From: Ceratotherium simum simum
Lineage: Eukaryota; Chordata; Mammalia; Perissodactyla; Rhinocerotidae
DNA length: 64,000 bases
Assembly (NCBI RefSeq): GCF_000283155.1
Contig: NW_004454162.1
Location: 57,150,816 to 57,214,815, forward strand
Direction: 5' to 3'
The notes under the pieces were generated by a model. It made no database searches, was not told the origin of the DNA, and saw only the letters and a list, made by a program, of their open reading frames with translations. Of the stretch, positions 44,640 through 57,775 are shown piece after piece. A program made the translations under genes and the position numbers. Positions within the stretch are counted from its first letter, which is position 1; each line of letters starts with the position of its first letter.

Positions 44640-46060
44640 AAGGAAGTGCCCAACATTTCTAACTTGAGCAACTGGTAAAATGGAGGTTGGGGTTACTGAG
44701 GTGGGGAAAACTATGAAAGAGCTGGGCTTTTTTTGGAAGAGAGATGTGAGAGTCTCGAGTTTAGATTTGGATAAGTTTGAGAAACCTGTGAGACATTAAG
44801 TGGAGATGGACAGTAAGCAGATAAATGCATGAGTCTGGGCTAGAGATATACATTTAGGAAACATCAATGCGGAATTTGAAACCATGGACTCAACGAAGTC
44901 AGCCAAGGAGCGGGTCTGCTCCAGAGGAGCAGAGGCACAAGATTTGGGCCCCAGGGTCACGCCAATGGCTAGGGATTTGGAAGAAGAGAAGCATCCAACA
45001 ACTGAGAAGCAACAGCTGGTGAAGGAGAAGGAAAACCTGGAGTGTGTAGGCTCACGGAAGCCGAGTCAAGAAGATAGTTTAAGAAGAACAAGAAACTATG
45101 TCAAATGCTGCTGAGAGGCTACGATGAAGCCTGAGAATTAAGTATGAGAGGTGGCAAGGTAGGGGTGCTAAGCGGACTCAACAAGAGTACTTTCAGTAGA
45201 GTGTTTGGAGGGAGTTCAGAGGAGCTTGTGAGGAAGGGCTGTGTTGACAGCAAATCTAGTCAGTTCTCTGGAGAAGCTGTATTATCAAGAGGAACCAACA
45301 AATGTGGCAGAATTTGGGGGAGGATGAAAGGTCAAAGGAAAGTTTCTTCAAGATGAAAGAAAATCCAGAATGTTTGCATAATGACATTTATGATGCAATA
45401 GAGAAAACTGACGAGGCGAGAGAGAGAGGAAAGTGACAGGTATTAAGTCCTGGGCCTCAATCGTTCCACTGGGAAAACACTGAGTGTTTCCTGCGTGCCA
45501 GGCCCCGACCTGGGCATTAGGGCGGCAGCAGGCAGAGAAGAAGCAAGGACCATGCACCTGCAACGGCAGGAAAGGGTGGGTGGATACGGGAACAGATGTG
45601 AGAGGTTTGAGAGGTTTGGTTGTGAAAGGACACGCCTTCTGATTGGTTTTTGTCCTAGTGCATAAATGTAAAAGACAGCATGTGAGAGTGAGGCAGAGAA
45701 AGTGGGGTTTGGAGTTTTGAGAAGAAGGTATGAAATCTACTTGGGGAGAGTGGAAGAGTGAATTGATGGGTTAATATATTTTTATTGCTGGGCAGCACTT
45801 TAGGTTTGAAGTCATACATTTATGTTGAGACTAGTTAACATAACCTAGTGTTTTTATCTAGCCTTGTTTAGTGATTCAGGCTTTAGTGCAGAGCAGGGGG
45901 AGAGTTGGATAAGACTGGGGTTGGGATTTCTCCAGGAAACTGGCAGGAGAGAGGGGCCAGCAGAGTTGAATGTGTGTACAGAGAAGTGACTGTAATGGTG
46001 GGCCATGTAATACAGGCTGGGGAAAGATGCCTGAGGTCATGAAGAGGGCAGGGTCAACAA
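44640..46060 (+). repeat. Ancient mammalian interspersed repeat
   Basis: Ordered landmarks include 'ttgagcaactggtaaaatggaggt', 'gagtctgggctagagatatacatttaggaaacatc', 'actatgtcaaatgctgctgagaggct', 'acaagagtactttcagtagagtg', and later 'ttggataagactggggttgggatttctcc'. It is the same family as at 6.1 and 10.8 kb. The frame at 44884-45114 is inside it and is not a gene. Confidence 0.6.
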
Positions 46061-46299
46061 ATTAGAATTTCTCATGGGGTCAAATAATTTTTGTAATGGG
46101 ATTCCAGTGGGATCAAGCCGGACAGACAGACAGCAGATGGAATCATCCTTGACTTTTCTTTTTCTCATAACCTCAGCAAATTCTGTACAATCCACTTTCA
46201 AAATAAACCGAGACTCTCCACCACCGCCACCCTGGTCCCAGCCCCCATCATGGATCTCCTGCCAGGATTGCTGAACAGCTGACCAACTTGCCTCGGCTT

Positions 46300-46900
46300 C
46301 TATCTTCAACCCTCTATGGTCTTATCTTCATACACTGGCCAGACTAACGGCATTCAACGGCAAATCAGATCTTGCTACTCTCCCGACTCCTCCAGGGCCT
46401 GCCCTGCCCTCCCAGGAACAACAGATCCACAGTCCTCACCACAGCTGTCCAGGTCCGACACACGATCTGGCCCTCGGTTATCTCCTCAAAGCCATCATTG
46501 CCTCTCTTCCCCTTGCTCACTGCCCACCACTCTGGCTCTGGCTAGTCCTCCCACAGGACAACTGCGTCAGTGTCTCCAGACCTTTGCACTTACTACCTCT
46601 TCTTGCCAGAAAGCTCTTCCCCGGGATCTTCAGGTGTGGGAGGCTGCACTTCATTCTGAGGCCTGCTCTGATGACAGCCCGTGGACACTCAGTCTGAAAC
46701 AGCAGCCCGGCACTCTCCTGACCACTGTTTCATTCCTCTTCACAACACTCATCGCCCCTGGTGTTACACTGTGTGTGTGTGTTTACTGTCGCTTCCCTCC
46801 GGTGGCAGGGACTTCGTCTTTCCCACTTGATGGCTCCTCTGGACCTACAACAATGCTTGGCATATTGGAGATGCTGAATGATACTTACTCAGGGAATTAA
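46300..46900 (+). repeat. L2 LINE 3' end
   Basis: 'caaatcagatcttgctactctcccgactcctccaggg', 'gacctttgcacttactacctcttcttgccagaaagctcttcc' and 'acaatgcttggcatattggagatgctgaatg' are in L2 order up to its terminus. The 194-residue open frame at 46316-46900 is decayed L2. Confidence 0.75.
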
Positions 46901-46959
46901 TGAATAGCCTGTTCAAAAAGGCTCTGTTCTTGCCCAGAGAGCAATGTTACTCCACTCCC

Positions 46960-47080
46960 CACTTTCTAGATGAGAAATTAATGTCTTGAAGCCCCAGGTG
47001 AAACATCCAAAGAAGCACAGTGGCAGAGCTAAGACCCACAATCAGTCTCCCAACTCCTGGAAGGCCACCGCCCTCCCCGC
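46960..47080 (-). repeat. MIR fragment
   Basis: 'ccactttctagatgagaaattaatgtcttgaagccccaggtg' and 'cacagtggcagagctaagaccca' resemble reverse MIR text. Confidence 0.5.
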
Positions 47081-47259
47081 CATCCACACAAACGCTCTTT
47101 GGTCCAGGTCCTTGGTGTGACTTGCCTATTGCAACAGCCCTATAACTCTTCTCCAGCAGACCTGGCCTTCCCCCAAGCTCCCCCATCTCCTGACTGCCCA
47201 AGTCAGAAGGATTTCTCTCTCACATATTACCATACGACAAACATTTACATGTAACATAT

Positions 47260-47730
47260 AAAACCTTTTTATTCTGGTTAGTTCTCCCTACCTGGGAACC
47301 GTAAGTTCCTTGAGGCAAGTGCCGGTATCTTATTAGTCTCTGCGTGTCGCAGCATCTGGTGTGTAGCGTACACCCTTAAGAAACGTTTATTGCACTGACT
47401 GCTTCTTCCTCCTGGAATGTTCTTCTCCACGATTTCTGCATGGCTCACTCTTTTCGTCTCAACCACCCCTTTGCTCAGGAAGGCCTACCCTTTTAATTTA
47501 AATCTGCAACCTCCCCTCTGTCCTGTTCTGCTTTATTTTACTGCAGAGCTCACGCACTTCCTCACACAGCACCCTCGCTTATTTACTCTCGGTGTCTCAC
47601 CATCAAATCAGGACACCATCGAGGGCATGGGGTTCTTCTGTTTGCTTCCCTGTTACCTCTCCAGCACCTCCATAGTCCCTGGCACACATGAGGTGCTAAT
47701 AAATACTTGTTTTACAAATGAATGAAGATT
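47260..47730 (+). repeat. L2 LINE 3' end(s)
   Basis: 'tccttgaggcaagtgccggtatcttattagtctctgcgtg' followed by a second start, 'cttcttcctcctggaatgttcttctcc', then 'ccctggcacacatgaggtgctaataaatacttg', suggests two L2 tails in tandem or a rearranged copy. Confidence 0.6.
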
Positions 47731-49347
47731 CTGTGCTCAAGTAGCTCTGCTTAGGGACACCCTGAGGAGGGAAAAGGAACACGTCTGTGTCCCCAGTGAC
47801 CACCTCTGATGGCTGCTCAGCCTGAGTTCATCGTCGTGACGGGGGGAATGGTACTGGGTCACAGAGATTAATAAAGACTTCTCACTCAGGGTGAATGTTC
47901 ACTTAGCAGTAATTGTTCAGTGAACCACTGTCGAGAGGATGAGCCAATCATGCCCCAGGCACCGTGTGGGGTGCTGCCTCGACCTGAAGATGCTCTCAGG
48001 TACTAGTGACGGTGAGGGACCCACAGGAAGGAGAGAGAGCACAAGCACATGCAAAGGTTCTCACACCAGTTTCAGGACCTTTGTCACTGAAACAGCACTG
48101 AGTCTTGTTAACTTTATATAGTTAACAAGAAAAAGCATATTGTCTGGTAGAGAGCATTGTAATTAATCCAATCACTATAAATAAACAAAAGATGGAGAAT
48201 GTGCTCTGAGACCATCAACTTGGACATGCAGTAGTGGGATGGCAAGTGGGTTTTCTGATGCTCCACGGAACTAAGAAATTGCACAGTTAATACAACACTG
48301 AATGATGTGGCCTAAGAGAAACGAGCATAGGAGGGAGGAAAGTTAATTAATATGATGGGATAATCTGTTAGTTGATGTTTAATTAATATATAATCATTTA
48401 TAATTAACACATTATATAATTTGATATTTTATTCTGAAAAAAAACTCTTAGAAACTGTCTTGAGAAGACATTCAGATGTAATGATTTTAAAAATTTTGAA
48501 CATAATTCAACTTGGTTCTATATACTTAAGAAAAAAAAACTCCCCTTAAATATCACTAACAGTATATCCCAAGGATTGCAAAATACTTTCAACCGAGAAT
48601 ATATGGCAAGGAGGATAGGTCAGATTTGGAAGCAGCTATGAGCGTCTGTTAGGGTCCAAATACAGCAAGGCACCAGTCCAGACCCTGTGACGGAGCCTGT
48701 GACTCAGCGGGTCTCTCCTGCCCAGCACACACCCAGGAAGGCCCCACTGCCCCTGGCCGCCATTTACAGAAGGAGCACGGGGCCCCAAGAGGAGACATGT
48801 CAAAGGTCCTCCCTGGCTCCTGCTCTCGTGGATCCCAGTGCCACCAACCACACCACGGGACTTCCTACACGCACGGGGGTGTCACACGTCACGGCACGTC
48901 AGGAGGACATTTACACAGACACTTGTTTCCATGATCATCATCTGCTGACTCGTGTCCTTGGGGTAACGATTCGTCTGGGAGAGGGCCACCTGGAGGGTCC
49001 AAGGCAACGCTCAGGAGTACAATCTGGTCCAGAGACTGGACGTCCCTCAGGTTTGAGCATCGTGGCAAATACACAGCTATGTGAGGATTCAGAAACTATG
49101 TCTCCACTTTCCAGATCACAAGATGCTGTCTTGGGGATGCCGACCTGCCACCAGGGGACTCTGTGCTCCCAGAAACTCACAACTTGTACAACCCACGCGT
49201 CTCACTGGGCCCATTATAAGCCCAGTTTTCCTCCTCCTCTGAGCAGCAGTGAAAGGCCGAAGTATATCTGGATAGAACACCTGGTGGGTGGGGGAGATGG
49301 CAGATGCTGGTGACAGGTACAAGCCCTCGGTTCCAAGATGAACAAGC

Positions 49348-49492
49348 TCTGGACCTCACGCTCAGCCCGGCACGTAGTCGGTAACTGCGCCGTGTCCCGG
49401 AAACGTGCCGAGAGTGGACCTAACGCACAGCCCGGGGCGCAGTCGGTAACTCTGCGCCATATCCTGGAAATGTGCAGAGAGGGTGGAACTTA
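49348..49492 (+). repeat. 65-bp tandem duplication
   Basis: Two diverged copies of a CpG-containing unit, starting at about 49360 and 49425, share 'cagcccgg', 'agtcggtaact', 'tgcgcc' and a 'gtgc.gagag' stretch. The period is 65 bp. Confidence 0.8.
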
Positions 49493-50519
49493 AGCATCCT
49501 CGCCTCAGACACACAAGGTAACATGTGAGGTTAGGGGCGAGCTAATTAAGCTGATTGTGAGGATCATTTCACAAAGCATGAGAATGTCGAATCATCACCC
49601 TTTAAACAGATACATATTTATCAATTATAATTTAATAAAGCTGAAAAAATTTTAAATCAAAACAAAATCCTCACTACATAATTCATCCTGATTTTAATTT
49701 TCCTTACTCACGCCAAGAGAAAAAGAAAACTTTTTAAAGTTGAAGACAGATCAATTTTGAAATAGCTGCTTTTCTTCTTATAGTAAGAGACTGTATATTT
49801 TAGAGTCTCAAAGGCCTAATCTACTACGTGAAAACACCTATAAAGAAACAGGAAAAACATTTTGTAATAAAAACCTGGGACCAATCTTCATTACAAAACC
49901 AAGAACTTAAGGTACTAATTTCCCATTTTTGATCAACTGTTATCTTACTTTTTTCTCTGATGTTATTTACCCATTTGAGGAAGGATAATAAATTTTGAAT
50001 AATGTTCTCCAAACAATAAGGCATTTGTGTATTGACCTAATTCCACTGAAATTTCTTAAATTAATTAAAAATGGTTTCTAACCAAACCCTGTTCATCAAA
50101 CTTGAAGTAATTTGTGTCAGTCCACATTACTGAATAAAATGAAGATAAAACTACGGAAGTTAAAATCTCCATACACTGTTATTCTTTCATGTGCCTTTAG
50201 TACTGAGAAAACATATCTGTCCTCTGTAGCTTGCACATATCAGAAGAGATGGATGAGAGGAAGGCACGCAAACACGACCCTGCGCCAGGAGGGGACCAAC
50301 CGGGCCGTCACGTTAAGTGAGAGCGCTGTCTGTGTCCCCTCCATACTAAAAACTCTGACCACACTGAAACGTGGCTTTTCCTGTATTCTCACAGCTCTTC
50401 TTTGTGATCTAACTGGGTTCACATGAAAAAACAAAACAACAGAAATAAGACCTTTATTTCTTCTACCCAAAAGAGAATCTTCAAAATGCACAAATACACT
50501 GATTATGTCCCTTTAATGA

Positions 50520-50730
50520 ATTCCTTGAATCCTGACTTTATCTTTTTGTTTCTAGACTAATCGTAAAACTTAGAGAAAAGTTGCAAAGACAGGATTGAGA
50601 ATTCCTTGTGTTCCCGCCCCCTAATGTTGACATGTTACATAATCGTGGTACATTTGTCAAAACTAAGAAATTAACGTGGGACAATACTACTAACTAAAAA
50701 CAGACTTTATCCCATTTCACCAGATTTCCC
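50520..50730. repeat. Possible old L1-derived fragment
   Basis: 'gaaaagttgcaaagacaggattgagaattccttgtgttc' and 'cctaatgttgacatgttacataatcgtggtacatttgtc' resemble a text found in old L1 3' regions. It lies beside the NHSL1 exon at 50795. Confidence 0.4.
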
Positions 50731-50794
50731 GCTTATGCCCTTTCTCTGTTCTGGAGCCCAATCCCGGATCCCATGTGGAATCGAGAAGGCCTAC

Positions 50795-50922
50795 CTTCTG
50801 ATCTGATTCCTCATCCTCGTCCTGATCATCATGGGCCAGGGGGCTGGAGCTGGCTGCAAAGGTGGGCCCCTGGGAGTAGTACTGAGAACTCCGGGAGCCA
50901 TCCTGCCGCAGCTGGTCACACT
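50795..50922 (-). CDS. NHSL1: NHSL1 coding exon (most 5' in window)
   Basis: A 128-bp exon encoding CDQLRQDGSRSSQYYSQGPT, then FAASSSPLAHDDQDEDEESD and QK. The CDxLRxDGxRSSQYYSQGPTFA block and the acidic DDxQDEDEE stretch are those of NHSL1 and its paralogues, just after the N-terminal WAVE-homology region. On the - strand the acceptor is GTGCACCCAG|AGTGTGAC and the donor is CAGAAG|GTAGGC. The first two bases complete a Glu-type codon from an exon outside the window, and it ends in phase 0, matching the exon at 33694. The ATG sometimes taken as a start is upstream of the acceptor, so it is intronic. Confidence 0.95.
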
Positions 50923-53849
50923 CTGGGTGCACAGGCGGGAGGGGAGAGAGGGCATGAAAATCAGAGTTTGTCGAATCTTCTTTAATTACCTTTTCTATAA
51001 GATTTCAAAACAATAATAATATTAATAATGAAAATGATGGTAAAAATGACTGAGAATTAGTCAAATCCCAACCACTCCATTAACACACCATGTTAATACA
51101 CTTTCACTGGATTATCTTAAACCTCTGACAAGTTTAGAGTCATTAAAATTTTTGCTCTGTGATGTTATGCAAGTAAGCAGCAGACTCAGAATTTGAACCC
51201 AGGGTCTTAATTACTATAATTTTTGACACAAAATTTTAATGTGGATTATGTAACTCCACATTAAAAAAACAGGCAATTCTCCTGCTACGCTTATTTCCTG
51301 GACTCAGCAGCTGGAAGTGACATGGGAAATCATGGATTATAAGGCTCTCATTTTTTTAGTTCTCAATGTAACTTTGATGCCAAACAGCCTATAATCACTG
51401 TGCGGAATTTAACGTGAAGTCGGATGGTCTGGGATGCCTGCCAGTCCACAGAGGGACGCCTGGCACCACCAGGGGGCAGGAAACCAGGGGCAGGTGCCCT
51501 GCATCGGGGGGGATGGGGCCACTGGCGGCTTAAAGACCGGGGTTCTCTTCACAGAGGAGCCCCTGCACCGATGGCTCTCACCAGTCGTGGGAGCGGGAGC
51601 AGGAGGGAAAGTTCTCACGGCTCTGGGGCCCCAGGAGCTTCCTGTTACGGGAGCAGCACTGTCCCCGCAAAAGGACTCACCCGGGGTTCCTTTAAATACC
51701 CAGCACGCTGGAGGAATGCGAAACATGCTCGGTGTTGGAAAAGTCTCCTCTCTTTGTGCAGCTTGACAAAACCAGACAGCAAAGGCACAGACTAAAGCTG
51801 GGCATCTTCGGAGGCCTTCCTAACACGAGGATCTGCGCTTCTTCCCCAAAGAAGAGACACACTGTCACTTTAGTGGAGGGATAAAAACCTCCAACTGGGG
51901 AACAAAAATACCTCTCTCTCCTTTGTCCCTCACAGTGGGAGTGGAGAGGGAACATTTCCAATCCAGGACTGTAAGTCAGACTCTTAAAAATCCCCTGGCA
52001 ATAGTCATGAGGACCTTTCAAATGCCAAACTAACTAAGAAATGCATACATAATCACAAGACAGCTGAACACCACTACGTCAGTTAATCACGGGCCAAATC
52101 CTTTGTGGGCTGGGCTGACACCACTTTTAATATTGAGTAAAATGGAAAACTTAAAAAAATTCCAAAACCACCAGAACACAACTTATTTTTTAACGAGGAT
52201 TTACTAGTATTAACATAACCCTTCTCAGTGAGAAATATTTTCACGTTTTCTCCAATATTTGACAATTTCTCTAAAAAATAGTGCAATAAATAGTACAATC
52301 AGAATCCGCACGCTCACTCTACAGAGAAAATGTTCCACAAGCATGCTCAGTAGTTTTCAAATGTGGTTCTGTGCGAGTTTTGGGATTCTGTAAATTTTTG
52401 ATTGGATTTTCTTTAACTAATTAATTTAAAGCTAGGATAAAAAAAATAACACTCAAACTCAATAGTTTTACATTCCATTAACTTGTGCTGTGAAATTAAC
52501 TTTTCTGTGGTCCTATAAAACTGAAGTCTCTAAGGATTCAGGGCGAAGCTTGTGAAACAAACCAATAAAAACTGTCACCACTTGCAGCTACTCAGTAGTT
52601 CAGGTATTTTCAAATACCAGCCAAACACAACAAAATACAGAGCAAAGGCCAAGGCCCTTTAGACTAAGTCCTTCTGTGTTCAAAATAGTCTTTTTTCCCT
52701 CACGAATTAACCCTAGAATAAGTATAAGTTTCAAATGATAAAATTTTGTAATATTGCATATTGGGTACCATGTAAGACAGTGTCTGAAAAAGATTCCTCT
52801 GCTAGTTAATAAGGAGGGACTCCTAGTAGATCATCTCTAAAGGTGATATCAGTTCTGATATTCTCAACAATAATATTAAAAACAGCTAAAATGACTTGAT
52901 ACATATTAAATCTTAAAAGACCAAAATATTGCAAAATTATTATCCAAACATGAGAAGCATGAAAGTCTGACAATTATTAGTACTTCCAGTGTGTCACCTT
53001 TTGAGTCTGGTTTAAAAGACACCACCTCTCTTTCCACAATGAAGTTTATGTCACAAAAGTGTTTAAATAGTAGTATGTCAAATGATATCTGATGCTGGGT
53101 CTAAGATTAAAGGGGAGGCAGTATAAATTTATGGCAGATGACCAACTGTTTTATCATCAAATTTCTGAAATCTAGTAAACGCATCAATTCCATTGTCACT
53201 TATCTTATTCCAACTGGAGGGGAAATCTAGGAAAATTTCCTCTTGTCAAGTTGCAACAGCTCTCAGTGTCTACACCACAGCTTTGTTCATAAAAAACTGC
53301 GTTTATTGTCTGTAGAGTGGGATGTAAGTAATTGCAAGCTGTCATGAATAAACAAAGACTTTCAAACACTCGGCTGAGGGCGGCTGCGGCCCCTACAGGC
53401 TGGAAGCACGACACGGAACGTAACGAAAGCAGAGTAAGACGTGTTATGTTCTCACAGGGCTGCTCCCTGAACACGTCACTGTTCTTGTGTCCTCTGGTTT
53501 CCCAACCACAAATGTCCTCCTTCCTTTCATGTCAAACTATTCTCTTTAGTGCGAGAACAATGGACAAACATTTCTTGGTTGACCAAAGTTTTAAATATAG
53601 AAGAAAAAATAATGTCATAGAACTAGATGTTATCTAACCATCTCGTGAATTTAATTCTGCTTCGGCTCCAAACCTTCATGCATTAAGTTGCTATTTAGAC
53701 TTTCCATTTTAATATTTTAGACACGTTACGAGAGTCTACTGCAAGAAGTTGTAAATTTAGAGTTATTTTCAAAATAATTTTCTCTACTGATGAATTTCCA
53801 CTTTCTATGTTTTCTTTCTAAATATAATGAATCAGTCACAATGAGCTAG

Positions 53850-54130
53850 AATATGCAGCAGTTACAAACAGTTTCAAAATCTCAGTGGCTTAACACAACC
53901 AGAAGATTCCTTCCTGCAGAGTCTCCTTGTCCAGGCAGAGCCAGCAGCATCTCCACGCACCACAGTCACCAGGGACCAGGTGGAGGGCGTTCACCTCAAC
54001 CCGCCATCAGGCGACAGTGCGAGGAGAAGCTAGTGCACTTCACACCGGCTCCGGGAACTTCTGCCAGAAGCAATCAGAGGTGACTTCTGCTCCTTTCTTT
54101 GGACAAAACAACCCCTATGGCCATACCTAA
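53850..54130 (+). repeat. Unclassified ancient repeat
   Basis: 'cagcagttacaaacagtttcaaaatctcagtggcttaacacaacc' and 'tggccatacctaacttccaaggagac' are familiar from a common old mammalian repeat whose name I could not settle. Confidence 0.45.
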
Positions 54131-55085
54131 CTTCCAAGGAGACAAGGAACGGCAATCCTGCCTCATAAGCAAAGGGGAGAAAGAGAACATCCACAAATAA
54201 CTTCAATGACTCTTCCAAACGAGGGGTAACTGAATCTAAGGTTTTCCGGATTCTTGTCACCCATTCTCCCAACATTCAGTCAATGTTTATTTCCAATCCT
54301 TCTTGAAGGAGGGTGAGAGGTCTGATGTGGCATCTGCAGCAGCCAAGAAGAGCCACCTTCTGCATTTTAGTAGCAGGAGGTTAACTACTGGGAGGGACTC
54401 TCCACGGAGGAGCAGCTACAGTCCCGAGTCTGAGAGACCTGCACCACTTTCCCCCCACGAGAGCTGGGGCAGCATCCCAGCTTCCTGGAAACTCAGACCA
54501 CCTGTAGAGCCGGGCTGTCACTCACGGGGAGGCCGTCCTGAGACTCATTCAGCAAAGGTTCCTGAGCGCTCTGCTCTCTGGAGGGGAGATGAGGGGAAGG
54601 CGCCAGAACTTTGCACAGAACCCTCCACGTGGCGGGAGCTCAGACACCGGTCATTGCCATCAGAATCCACCACACAAACCATAACTATCTGAACCTGCCA
54701 CTTTTCAAAGCCAGTAAGCAATTCCATAACGAGATTTGCTTGGCTGCACAATCCTTTAAGATTCTACAATTTTACCAAGCCATTGTCTGCATCTTTACCA
54801 AATCATCACGAAGCTGTGTTTCTTTTCCTAAGCATGTACGACACTCATCCTGTGATTCTCTTACTGTCCATGGCCTCTCAATCCAAAATAGAGCTAAAAT
54901 GTGTGAATTGAGCTAACTGCAGAGTTTTCAGTCATTATCTAGTTAGTTTACACAACAGGAAGCCTCACACTTAGTGGCATTTTCACACTGGAAGGGCATC
55001 AGCCAGGTGCTTGGTAAGTGGATGTGATGCATCGCAACTACTAAAGCAAGAAGAGAGGATCGAGGTGCTTTGATCGGAAACTATG

Positions 55086-55540
55086 TGCTATGGGTTGAAC
55101 TATGTTCGCCAAAAGATTTGTTGAAGTCCTCACCCCTGGTACCTGTGACAGTGACCTTATATGGAAATTGGTCTTTTCTGATGTGAAAATGAGGTCATTA
55201 GGGTGGCCCTAATCCAATGACTACTGTCCTTATGAGCAGAGAAAACAGAGACACCGGGACCATGTGGAGACAGCGACACACAGACAGAGGGAAGACATCC
55301 AGGTGAAGACGGAGGCAGAGACTGGAGTGGTGCTGCCACAGGCCAGCGAGCACCTGAAGGGGTCACCAGAAGCTGGGGGAGGCGAGGAGGGCTCCCCTAG
55401 AGGTTGGAGGGAGCACGGCCCTCTGGGCAGCTTGATCTTGGACTGCTGGCCTCCAGACTGTGAGACAATAAATTTCTGTTGTTTTAAGACACCCAGTTTG
55501 CGGTACTTCATCACAGAAGCCCTAGGAAACCAACATAGTA
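55086..55540 (+). mobile_element. MLT1-type solo LTR (ERVL-MaLR)
   Basis: The element reads from 'tgctatgggttgaactatgttcgcc' through 'gaccttatatggaaattgg', 'gtccttatgag', 'cttgatcttggactgctggcctccagactgtgagacaataaatttctgttg' to 'gccctaggaaaccaaca'. This is the complete order of an MLT1 LTR. It has its own AATAAA near 55469. No internal retroviral sequence is attached. Confidence 0.8.
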
Positions 55541-55829
55541 TGGAACCAGGAGATGCTAAGATGGAAATTCATAAGGATCTTCAAGGAACTGGGGGGAAAT
55601 CCCTCTTGGTAAGAACCTTAGAGCATCGAGACTGCGGCAGGAACTGGGCATCCGGAGATGCCCATCGGACTCCTGAAGAGCTGAGCCACCCTGGGCAAGA
55701 AATAGTTGCTGTCAGCCTCAGGGACCAACCTTGAAGGTCCCAAGAAAAGTGCCCCTTTGTCAGGGGGAGAGGTGAGACATGTTAACTCAGCAGAAGAACA
55801 GAAACTACTGCATATTAATAACATTAACT

Positions 55830-56010
55830 CTGAGTGAGCTCCCTAAGAGTAAGCTCTGTTCTAAGCACTTTTCGTACAGTATTTACTCTGCACAGTGACC
55901 CTAAGAGATGGGGACTGCAATCATCCACATTTTACACACGAAATCTCGAGGCACAAAAGGGAACCTGCTGCAGGCAGTGGAGCCAACGTCAGAACCCTGG
56001 TGCTTGGGCC
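55830..56010 (-). repeat. MIR SINE
   Basis: Reverse MIR order: 'gagtaagctctgttctaagcacttttcgtacag', 'cacattttacacacgaaatctcgaggcac' and 'gtggagccaacgtcagaacccagg'-like text. Confidence 0.6.
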
Positions 56011-56377
56011 CCAAAGCTGCTGCTCTTCCCCGAGAGCAACAACCTGCAGACCGACACAGAGCACACAATGGGGAACCACCCTCCTCCATATCTGTGTACC
56101 ACACTCACCAGGGTATAAAACAATACCGGCCTTATCCAGCACATCAACACATTCAGTCTGGGGTTTCAGGGCCCATAAACTCCTTCCTAGAAAAATCCTC
56201 CCTTCCACAAAGCCCTCCCTAGTCACCCTAACCTTCCATGCTGGCCTGAATTCTTCAACCCTATAAACAGCATCGCCCGCTTCCTTAGGTCCTCCGGGGT
56301 GCTTCCCGTAGCATGGCGGTTCGACTGATGTTTTTAAGGAAAGAACAGCAAAGACAGGAAGTACAGGAGCAATACCA

Positions 56378-56404
56378 CTTCTTGTGGATCATGACCACAA
56401 GAAG
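56378..56404. other. Short perfect inverted repeat
   Basis: A 10-bp stem, CTTCTTGTGG and CCACAAGAAG, separated by 7 bases (ATCATGA). No associated gene or terminator context. It is probably chance or a repeat remnant. Confidence 0.7.
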
Positions 56405-57775
56405 CATCAGCCCCCACGACTCTTCTCTTTCTTCCGTTACTCGTGTATTACGACCCCAGCACAAAGCACCGCCCCTCCCACATTCACCCTGGACTCACAC
56501 ATACTTATCTACTGCCACCAAGTGCGGTACAGGCACTGGAGATGCCAGCGAGGGGAAAACAGGAGTCTTGTCCTCACAGAGCATATGCTCCCTCGGGGCA
56601 CAGACACACAGAAAAGGTGGTGGACTACACAGCATCTTAGAGGCTCCTGGCGCTCAGAGAAAAACGAGGCAGAGAAGGGACCAGGGAGCGGTGTTGACGC
56701 AGGACCCCCGAGGGTGACCTCTGAGCGGGGAGCGGGGGTTCCATCCTGAGAAAGGGCTGGAGGCGAGTGTGATACGGCTGAGTGAAGTAGGAGAACAGGA
56801 GACGCAGTCAAACGGGAAGAGGGGACAGATGACCAGGACCTCGTGGTCACTGTCAGGACACAAGGCCAAGGGGTTGCCTCTGGGGACGCTGAACAGAGTG
56901 ACATGGTTTCACTTGTATGTACCCCGTTCGTCCTGCTCACCGCTCCCCAAGATGCTAGGACTCGGCTCAAGACTGCTCAGGTGTATAAATTCCAGAGAAG
57001 CCCAGGAAGAGTCTGAACATCACCTGGGTGGGGAAAAGACGCCACTTAGCGATGCTGGTAAAAGCACATGGGGCTTTACCACTGATTTGTATAATTTGAC
57101 ATAATTGATTTTTTCATATGTATTATTCCATGAGAGAAAACGTACTACCAAGTGAAAATTTCCTGAATTTATTATAAAGATTTTAAATATACTTTGAGAG
57201 AACAAAGTTCTTAAAGAAATGGGTACTAAGTCAGACTTGCTTAAATGAGAGGAAGAAGAGACAGAAATTAATGCAAAGTGGGAATAAAAGGGGATTTGTT
57301 TTCCTATTCCCCAAGGAAATGACACATAAGATGAGTGGATGGTAACGGGAAAAAGTGAGGGTGCTGACCGTTAGGCTGTGTGAGGAGGAGGACGGAACGA
57401 TGAGTGTTTGTCACAGCTGTGCTGAGAGCTGGGACAGCTAAGGCTGCTCTGTCCCTGTGCAGCCCCTATGGGTAGTGCTGGTGCGCGCGTGTATGAACTA
57501 CTCGGAAAGTTTTCAAACATTCAGGTCAAAAGCACAATTTTGGTATTTCACAACAGTATGGCATTCTAAACACACTGTATTTTAAAATCTCAATGTGGTT
57601 TCTTTTTAACAGTATTAAATCTTTCATAATTCTACTATAATTCAAGGTCTCTAAAAATAGGGAGGACTCCAGTTCCAAAGTTAATTACAAAAATCATGGT
57701 CCAGATGCTTCAGTGAGAATGTCCTATGACGAACCACACTCTAAAAACATTTTTTTCAGATCACTGATTTTTAAA

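Larger units (their letters stand above)
33695..50794 (-). other. NHSL1: NHSL1 large intron
   Basis: About 17 kb of repeat-rich intron: two sense ERE SINEs (33.77-34.40 kb), L2 copies (37.06, 44.33, 46.30, 47.26 kb), MIRs (39.6, 41.1-41.4, 46.96 kb), an L1 3' end nested in a MIR (39.73 kb), L1 ORF2 and 3'-end pieces (42.85-44.11 kb), an ancient repeat (44.64-46.06 kb) and a 65-bp tandem duplication (49.35 kb). A CA tract lies near 36322 and a TA tract near 40830. No exon was recognised, and the protein is continuous without one. Confidence 0.75.

Noticed and set aside
46316..46900. 194-residue open frame
   Set aside because: It lies within a decayed L2 LINE 3' end.
48687..49313. 208-residue + strand open frame in NHSL1 intron
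   Set aside because: No recognisable domain, no exon-like boundaries and no low-complexity reason to believe it. Length alone is not enough at this base composition.
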